The notes beneath the pieces are model-generated. The model searched no databases and was not told the origin of the DNA. It worked only from the letters and a program-made list of their open reading frames with translations. A DNA stretch of 20,310 nucleotides, taken from positions 1-20,310 of the IMG/VR virus record IMGVR_UViG_3300047352_000586; one strand, given 5' to 3'. The DNA is from a virus. Below are positions 15,965 to 20,310 of this stretch, in pieces (the first letter of the stretch is position 1; the number at the start of each line of letters is the position of its first letter). The position numbers were made by a program, and so were the translations under genes.

Positions 15965-16348
15965 TTATGAATTTTTATAGGCTTCCTCTTCCCACTCAAA
16001 GTCTTTATGACCTTCGCTTGCTGATTTACCTGTTTTAATATCTACTATATGATTCCCCATTCTTTTATAAACTCTAGCTGGGGATCTGGTGTCTTTTTTC
16101 CAGGTTACAGTATTATTATCGTACTGCAATTTCCCTTGTGCCATTTGCTCTAGATGTACTTTTTCATGAGCAACCGCATCTTCTTTTTCCTTCTTACTTA
16201 ATGATTGATCAACAAATATTGTACCATCATTATTTGCTTCAGCCATAACCCCTCCTTCTAAGTTTTTCTTAAACACAGGAGTTCCGTAGCTAGATGTTTC
16301 TTTGTCTATACCGACAAGCGCTGAAAAATCTTTAAGTTTAAATGCCAT
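15965..16348 (-). CDS. Putative small zinc metallopeptidase (HExxH)
   Basis: This 127-residue protein contains AVAHEKVHLEQM: an HExxH motif at H61-E62-K63-V64-H65 in a helix, the signature of zincin peptidases, in which the two histidines bind zinc and the glutamate activates water. A downstream FEWEEEAY segment (E120-E122) could supply the third, glutamate zinc ligand, as in gluzincins. Before the motif, GTIFVDQSLSKKEKEDAV resembles the strand and helix that lead into such sites. The length is small for a peptidase, so it may be a minimal domain acting on phage proteins. It has no signal peptide. The start overlaps the winged-helix gene stop as TAATG. It could process structural proteins or inhibit a host target; the substrate cannot be told. 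Zincin assignment is by motif only. Confidence 0.65.
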   Translation of the reverse strand: MAFKLKDFSALVGIDKETSSYGTPVFKKNLEGGVMAEANNDGTIFVDQSLSKKEKEDAVAHEKVHLEQMAQGKLQYDNNTVTWKKDTRSPARVYKRMGNHIVDIKTGKSASEGHKDFEWEEEAYKNS

Positions 16349-16788
16349 TACCTTTCTTTATCATTAATCATATCATCAATAGCCTTATTGTAGACTTTAT
16401 CAGTATATGTTTTGTTTTTATAAAAAACACTGTTTCTTGAAGTGGGCATATCTTCTTCGCCCAATAATATCCTATATATACGCATTATCAATTGCTGTCC
16501 CTTCATAGAAACTTTATAAACCGCATATTTGGATGTTGTTCTATTGCGTTCTTTAAAAACGTCTATCCACCCATTACGCCTTAAGCGCTCCCACCGGTTT
16601 TTATCCCAGCTGTAGGTGTATACGCCATTAATAAAATCATTACGCGTAAAAAGCTTTTTGCAATCTAAATACACCAGCAACTCTAAATCAGCATCTTTTA
16701 AATCATAAGTTTTACAAGCCCATCTTCTGACAAGCCTGTAATACTTTAGTAAACCCATGCTTCTTAAATCCTGCCCGGTTAGCCTCAT
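16348..16788 (-). CDS. Predicted winged helix-turn-helix DNA-binding protein
   Basis: This 146-residue protein has the layout of a winged helix domain: helix DADLELLVYLDCKK (32-45), helix FTRNDFING, a likely recognition helix SWDKNRWERLRRNGW (60-74), then a wing IDVFKERNRTTSKYAVYKVS (75-94) and a C-terminal helix GQQLIMRIYRILLG. This resembles MarR-type regulators, though with no effector pocket I can identify. The N terminus is basic and aromatic-rich (LLKYYRLVRRWACKTYDL). Its ATG overlaps the groS stop as ATGA, so it is translated together with the chaperonins. It may regulate late phage transcription or repress a host promoter. The recognition is structural pattern matching by eye, so alternatives include a small structural protein with the same fold. 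Confidence 0.6.
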   Translation of the reverse strand: MRLTGQDLRSMGLLKYYRLVRRWACKTYDLKDADLELLVYLDCKKLFTRNDFINGVYTYSWDKNRWERLRRNGWIDVFKERNRTTSKYAVYKVSMKGQQLIMRIYRILLGEEDMPTSRNSVFYKNKTYTDKVYNKAIDDMINDKER

Positions 16789-17042
16789 TCTACAAGAACT
16801 ATATCAGATATTTTTAGTACGTAATAAAGAGAGTCGTTCCATTCTATGCCGTGACCTGCGTGCTTGTCATATCTAACAATATCTCCGTCTTGTATCGTAT
16901 TTATTTGGTCACCTACGCTAACAACTCTGCCTTTGACATAACGGACATCGGCATTTTGCTTTTCAGTTAATTCAAGTCCACCTACTTTTTTCGGCTCCTC
17001 TTTTATTTTGTCTACAACTACATAAAAATTAATCGCCTGCAT
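16785..17042 (-). CDS. groS: Phage co-chaperonin GroES
   Basis: This 85-residue protein has the GroES barrel and cap-loop pattern: an N-terminal strand (INFYVVVDKIKEEP), a mobile loop with KVGGLELTEKQ, where GGLEL stands in place of the GroEL-docking GGIVL, then YVKGRVVSVGDQ, QDGDIVRYDKHAG, a strand DSLYYVLKISDIVLVE. Length is a little under the usual 95-100 residues because the roof loop is short. It would cap the chaperonin made by the gene just upstream and assist folding of large phage proteins. The ATG overlaps the groL stop as TAATG, so both are translated in tandem. The order groL then groS is reversed relative to bacterial groESL operons. The 3' end overlaps the next gene as ATGA. Confidence 0.88.
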   Translation of the reverse strand: MQAINFYVVVDKIKEEPKKVGGLELTEKQNADVRYVKGRVVSVGDQINTIQDGDIVRYDKHAGHGIEWNDSLYYVLKISDIVLVE

Positions 17043-18595
17043 TATGCTAATCTTTTATTACTGATTACGCAATCGGCTGATATAATTGTATTCACAACAC
17101 TTACAGCATTTTTTAGCGCCGTTTTTGTAACCAAAACCGGATCAATAATGCCGGCTTTAATCATATTAACGTCTTTGCCTGTTTTAACGTCTATACCCTT
17201 GTTCTTTGTTTGAGGATATACAACATCCATATTAGCATTTTCAAGAATAGTTTCATATGGGGCCTTAATAGAATCCAACAATATTTCTTCTCCTTTACTT
17301 TTAGGCTTGATTAATTTAGAGGCATTTAACAAAGCGACTCCCCCGCCGGCAACAATACCTTCTTTATAGGCGGCTTTTGTCGCATATATTGCGTCTTCAA
17401 CACGATCTTTCTTTTCTTTGAGTTCAACTTTTGAATCAGCTCCAACTCTTATAATACCAACGCTACCTGTTAACATTGATAAACGTTGCTCTAGCTTTTT
17501 TCTAAAAAATGGGTTTGTTTCTTCTTGCAGTCTGTTATTAACGTTTTCTATTCTTTCTTCAAGAAGTTCATTTTCCGCATAAACCTGCAAAACAGTTCCT
17601 TTGCTATCAGTAACAGCTTTTACAGCGGAACCTAATACAGAAGGATCTATCAAATCTAAATCATCTCCTAGCTCTTCATTTATTACTGTCGCTCCAGTTA
17701 ATATGGCTAGGTCTTCTATAGTTTCTGTTCTAGTAGGCCCAAACCCAGGAGGGTCAACTATATTTACTTTTATGTTGCCTTTTACTTTATTGGCTAATAA
17801 TGTAGCAAAAGGCTGCTGCTCAACATCAGCAACTATTAATAAACTATTTTTATTTTTTATTACGTGTTCTAGGACGTTTTGTATTCTTCTAATATTTGGT
17901 ATAGGCGAAGATACAATAAGCACACTAGGCTCTTCTAAAACAGCTAAATTCTTGTCTTTATCTGTTACTAAATGCGGGGATTTTAATTTTGAATCGAATT
18001 GGACGCCTTCAACAAATTCAACATAAGTTTCATTTGTTTCGGACTCTTCCATTAAAACGACTCCATCTTTTCCAACTTTTTGATAAGCTTCTCCAATTTT
18101 GGTTCCAAGCTCTGTATCATTGTTACAGCTGATAGTAGCAACACTTCGTAACATTTCGCCTTCAACAGGAATGCTGGCTTTATTAAGATAAGCCATAACT
18201 TTTTCAGCACCGCTAGCAATGCCTTCTTTAATGTTTCTAATTTCTTCTTCATGTAGTGCATTATTTGCTTTTACTAATAAAGAGTGCGCTAATACAGTTG
18301 CTGTAGTAGTTCCGTCCCCCGCTTCTTTAACTGTATTGTTGGCAGCTTCTTTTATAAGGGTTGCCCCTATATTTTCAACCGGATGTAATAAGACTACGCT
18401 TTCTGCAACGGTTACACCATCTTTTGTAATTACCGGTTTTCCAGTGGCGTCTTCGTATATTACGCATTTTCCAGACGCACCTAACGTGCTCTTTACTGCG
18501 TTCGATAATTTTTCAACACCCTGCATAATTTCTTTTTTGGCTTCGCTGCCAAATGTGAGCGTTTTGACTATATCGCTCGAGTTATTAAATTCCAT
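17042..18595 (-). CDS. groL: Phage chaperonin GroEL
   Basis: This 517-residue protein is a group I chaperonin, an ATP-driven folding chamber. Conserved sites are intact: ITKDGVTVAE (D59, matching catalytic-site D52 of E. coli), AGDGTTTATVLA (D94, matching D87) and RVEDAIYATKAA (D401, matching D398), plus AGGGVAL at 416-422. The protein is therefore probably an active ATPase. The apical domain keeps the LLIVADVEQQPFATLL frame, but the substrate-binding strand is changed (DSKLKSPHLV at 201-210 in place of the bacterial DRGYLSPYFI). The C terminus stops at ISNKRLA, with no Gly-Gly-Met tail. This is consistent with an old phage-adapted gene rather than a recent copy of a host gene. The ATG at 18595 has an A/T-only leader (TTTAATTTAATG) and no Shine-Dalgarno. 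Confidence 0.95.
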   Translation of the reverse strand: MEFNNSSDIVKTLTFGSEAKKEIMQGVEKLSNAVKSTLGASGKCVIYEDATGKPVITKDGVTVAESVVLLHPVENIGATLIKEAANNTVKEAGDGTTTATVLAHSLLVKANNALHEEEIRNIKEGIASGAEKVMAYLNKASIPVEGEMLRSVATISCNNDTELGTKIGEAYQKVGKDGVVLMEESETNETYVEFVEGVQFDSKLKSPHLVTDKDKNLAVLEEPSVLIVSSPIPNIRRIQNVLEHVIKNKNSLLIVADVEQQPFATLLANKVKGNIKVNIVDPPGFGPTRTETIEDLAILTGATVINEELGDDLDLIDPSVLGSAVKAVTDSKGTVLQVYAENELLEERIENVNNRLQEETNPFFRKKLEQRLSMLTGSVGIIRVGADSKVELKEKKDRVEDAIYATKAAYKEGIVAGGGVALLNASKLIKPKSKGEEILLDSIKAPYETILENANMDVVYPQTKNKGIDVKTGKDVNMIKAGIIDPVLVTKTALKNAVSVVNTIISADCVISNKRLA

Positions 18596-18616
18596 TAAAT
18601 TAAATTTTAGTTTATA

Positions 18617-18910
18617 TTATTCTTTTTCAAAAGTTTTTATAACTTTAGGACCATTTATATAATTAAGCTTTTTTTGATAGTATTCTATTGATCCATCAAT
18701 TGCCGCTTCAGCCCCTTCGATTGTTTCTCTCCTAGTTATATCTTTCCAAGAATCTTCGTCTGGTATTTTAATTTCTGTTTGGTAGAATCCATTTGGTAAT
18801 TGAACAATACGCCAGTTGGATTTGGTCGACGCGTGCTTCCAAGTTTCTACGGTTTTTTCATCTGGTTGTGGTTGACTAGTCCACGAATTAGTCGAATAAA
18901 ATAGTGTCAT
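18617..18910 (-). CDS. Hypothetical small phage protein upstream of groL
   Basis: This 97-residue protein has an ATG at 18910. It is Trp-rich at the start (NSWTSQP, ETWKHASTKSNWRIV), with a beta segment LPNGFYQTEIKIPDEDSW, then DITRRETIEGAEAAIDGSIE and a basic tail (YYQKKLNYINGPKVIKTFEKE). I recall the RRETIEGAEAAIDGSI segment from small marine phage proteins with no assigned function. It lies 82 bases after the fibre gene and 21 bases before groL, so it is probably the first gene of the chaperonin transcript if a promoter lies in that gap. No catalytic or membrane features are seen. Confidence 0.72.
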   Translation of the reverse strand: MTLFYSTNSWTSQPQPDEKTVETWKHASTKSNWRIVQLPNGFYQTEIKIPDEDSWKDITRRETIEGAEAAIDGSIEYYQKKLNYINGPKVIKTFEKE

Positions 18911-18992
18911 TGGTTTTGGTTTTAAATTACTATTGGTTTACCCTAATCCCGGGTCGGTATATTTTATATTATTACGCAGTTTTGGTTTTTTA
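18911..18992 (-). other. Intergenic gap upstream of the chaperonin cluster
   Basis: These 82 non-coding bases are the longest gap in the window. On the minus strand they hold an AT-rich segment (GTAATAATATAAAATATACC), a CCCGGG with flanking ACCC/GGGT that could form a weak four-pair stem, and A/C-rich repeats (AAACCAAAA occurs near both ends). I find no clear Bacteroidota promoter (TAnnTTTG) or strong terminator. It is nevertheless the most likely site for separating fibre expression from the chaperonin run. Confidence 0.3.
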
Positions 18993-20310
18993 TTAATGCG
19001 CTTTTGCTTGTATTACAATCCATTCAGATCCTGTTGAGTAAACAGCAATACCTTCGTATTGTTTTGATATTTGAAAAGAAGCAGCACCGTCTATAGTTTC
19101 GCTACCAGAAGCCGTGATATTTATTTTATCACCCGCGCCACTGGATAAAGAGCCGTCTGTTGTAATTCTTATAACTCTATTCGTGGCGGCAGCTGCCAAG
19201 GGAAGCATCAACGTATAGATACCATTACCGCCTGACCAACTAATTAAAACTAAATTATAGTTTGCGCTAATATTGGAAGAATCGCCAGAGCTAGCTGTTT
19301 TTAATTGCGGTGTTAAATATGCAAGCCCTTCACTGTTTTTTGCATTTTGTTCTGGTTGATCTATGTTTATTCTAACTTGATTGTTAGACCTATAAAGCTC
19401 TCCTCTTTCTACACCAGCTGCCGCAGCATCTGAATCGTTAGCGTATGAACTAGATAACCTAAGTGCCGGGAATAATAACCCAGATTGCGAACCAGTACCG
19501 GCTTGTATTTCTATTGCGTTTTTTCTACCAGTAGAAGAAAACCCAGTTCCAAATACAATTCTACCTGTTGCGGTTGGTGTTGCATTGTAACGTCCAATTA
19601 TAACAGTGTCATCCTCACCACCATCTTCTAGGTTTCTACCAAAAGCATAAGATTGACTTCCTGATAACACGTTATTATGCCCAAGTGCCATGGCTATTGT
19701 TGCGTCGCCGCTAATTGTATTGTTAAGCCCAAACGCGTAATCATTTGCGCTGCTAAGCGTGTTACTTTTACCTATAGCATAAGTATCAATAGCGTTTGTA
19801 GTATTACTTTTACCTAAGATGCAGCTGTCATTATTATTTATAGTATTGTTAAAACCAAGGACTATTCCATCATTTACATCGTTTAAAGTGTTTGAAGAAC
19901 CCATGGCAAAATTTGTATTTATTTCGCTAGATTCTGTAGTGTTAGTTAAAATATTTGAAGTTCCTACTACACAAGAACCACCTGATTTAACAGTGTTGTT
20001 AAAACCAGCGGTTACAATATTCCCTCCTACATTTAACTTGTCAATACCTACGTTATTTCCATCACCTGTTGCCCAAACTTGACCACCAGCTACAATGTTA
20101 TTTGCCCCTAATCCACCACAACGATTTCCTGATACTGAATTATTAGAACCAAAAGCAACAGAGCTATTACCTAAAACACTGTTGTTATCACCCGAAGTTA
20201 AAGCATTAGTGCCGGGTATGGTATTACTGGTACCCACTAGTAGGTTTCCAGCTACGTATACCCGATTCGCTAATTCAGAAACAATAGAATCTCCTAATTC
20301 GCTATTAGGG
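18993..20310 (-). CDS. Fibre/appendage protein with YadA-like repeats, 5' end outside window
   Basis: The frame is open to the window edge and encodes the last 438 residues. A GTG at 20237 lies in frame, but coding clearly continues upstream (NSELGDSIVSELANRVYV). Roughly the first 230 visible residues are repeats of about 14-18 residues with the pattern xxAFGxxNTxSGxxS, for example VAFGSNNSVSGNRC, FAMGSSNTLNDVND and YAIGKSNTLSSAND. This is the left-handed beta-roll of trimeric adhesin heads such as YadA. A linker follows (GRIVFGTGFSSTGRKNAIEI). A C-terminal beta domain of about 110 residues ends with GSETIDGAASFQISKQYEGI and VYSTGSEWIVIQAKAH. This composition suggests a trimeric fibre that may contact the host surface or decorate the head. 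Receptor and location on the virion cannot be told. Confidence 0.78.
   Translation of the reverse strand, partial: PNSELGDSIVSELANRVYVAGNLLVGTSNTIPGTNALTSGDNNSVLGNSSVAFGSNNSVSGNRCGGLGANNIVAGGQVWATGDGNNVGIDKLNVGGNIVTAGFNNTVKSGGSCVVGTSNILTNTTESSEINTNFAMGSSNTLNDVNDGIVLGFNNTINNNDSCILGKSNTTNAIDTYAIGKSNTLSSANDYAFGLNNTISGDATIAMALGHNNVLSGSQSYAFGRNLEDGGEDDTVIIGRYNATPTATGRIVFGTGFSSTGRKNAIEIQAGTGSQSGLLFPALRLSSSYANDSDAAAAGVERGELYRSNNQVRINIDQPEQNAKNSEGLAYLTPQLKTASSGDSSNISANYNLVLISWSGGNGIYTLMLPLAAAATNRVIRITTDGSLSSGAGDKINITASGSETIDGAASFQISKQYEGIAVYSTGSEWIVIQAKAH

Noticed and set aside
15964-15999. N-terminal extension of the KMKSPFK protein from a TTG at 15999
   Set aside because: It overlaps the metallopeptidase gene by 35 bases, and an ATG one base after that gene's stop is available.
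20235-20237. GTG at 20237 as the true start of the fibre gene
   Set aside because: The frame stays open for 24 more codons to the window edge with coherent coding sequence, so the gene is cut by the window.
19500-20237. Possible CRISPR or DNA repeat array
   Set aside because: The repeats are degenerate at the DNA level and keep the reading frame; they encode the AFGxxN protein repeats and have no uniform spacers.
1-20310. tRNA genes, integrase, insertion sequences or attachment sites
   Set aside because: None could be recognised by eye on either strand; nothing indicates lysogeny in this segment.

Overview
The window is a low-GC, tightly packed piece of a tailed double-stranded DNA phage genome. 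Every supportable gene is on the minus strand, so the genes are read from position 20310 down to 1. The host is most likely a marine or freshwater Bacteroidota bacterium. This is an inference from the AT-rich leaders with almost no Shine-Dalgarno sequences (groL, major capsid, portal and terminase starts are preceded only by A/T runs) and from the resemblance of the head and neck genes to those of short-tailed flavobacterial and crAss-like phages. No ribosomal, tRNA or chromosomal housekeeping genes are visible. The groEL-like gene looks phage-adapted rather than chromosomal.

Layout in transcription order: (a) 20310-18993, the 3' part of a fibre or appendage gene with YadA-like repeats; (b) an 82-base gap; (c) 18910-16348, a small unknown gene, a GroEL chaperonin, a GroES co-chaperonin and a predicted winged-helix protein; (d) 16348-13038, a small HExxH metallopeptidase-like protein and five very basic, low-complexity proteins, three of which share a KMK[S/A]P peptide and two a PITS[R/K]IKR peptide; (e) 13038-11294, a 3TM-type holin, three small unknown proteins and a 199-residue protein that reads as two GroES-like barrels in tandem; (f) 11349-8861, a possible small terminase and the large terminase; (g) 8856-3734, portal, scaffold and major capsid protein; (h) 3656-1, an unknown capsid-module protein, two putative head-tail ring/adaptor proteins and a P22 gp10-like stabilisation protein cut by the window edge.

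Regions f-h form a conventional capsid and neck assembly line: DNA packaging motor, portal, scaffold, shell, adaptors, stabiliser. The unusual part is upstream. The phage carries its own GroEL and GroES in the reverse of the bacterial order, plus the tandem GroES-like protein, a small metallopeptidase and a set of tagged basic proteins, all in the same collinear run. A reasonable but unproven reading is that this is a folding and maturation cassette for the virion. Many junctions are translationally coupled: TAATG at four boundaries and ATGA at one. Two RNA hairpins flank the gene after the major capsid protein and are the only clear non-coding structures.
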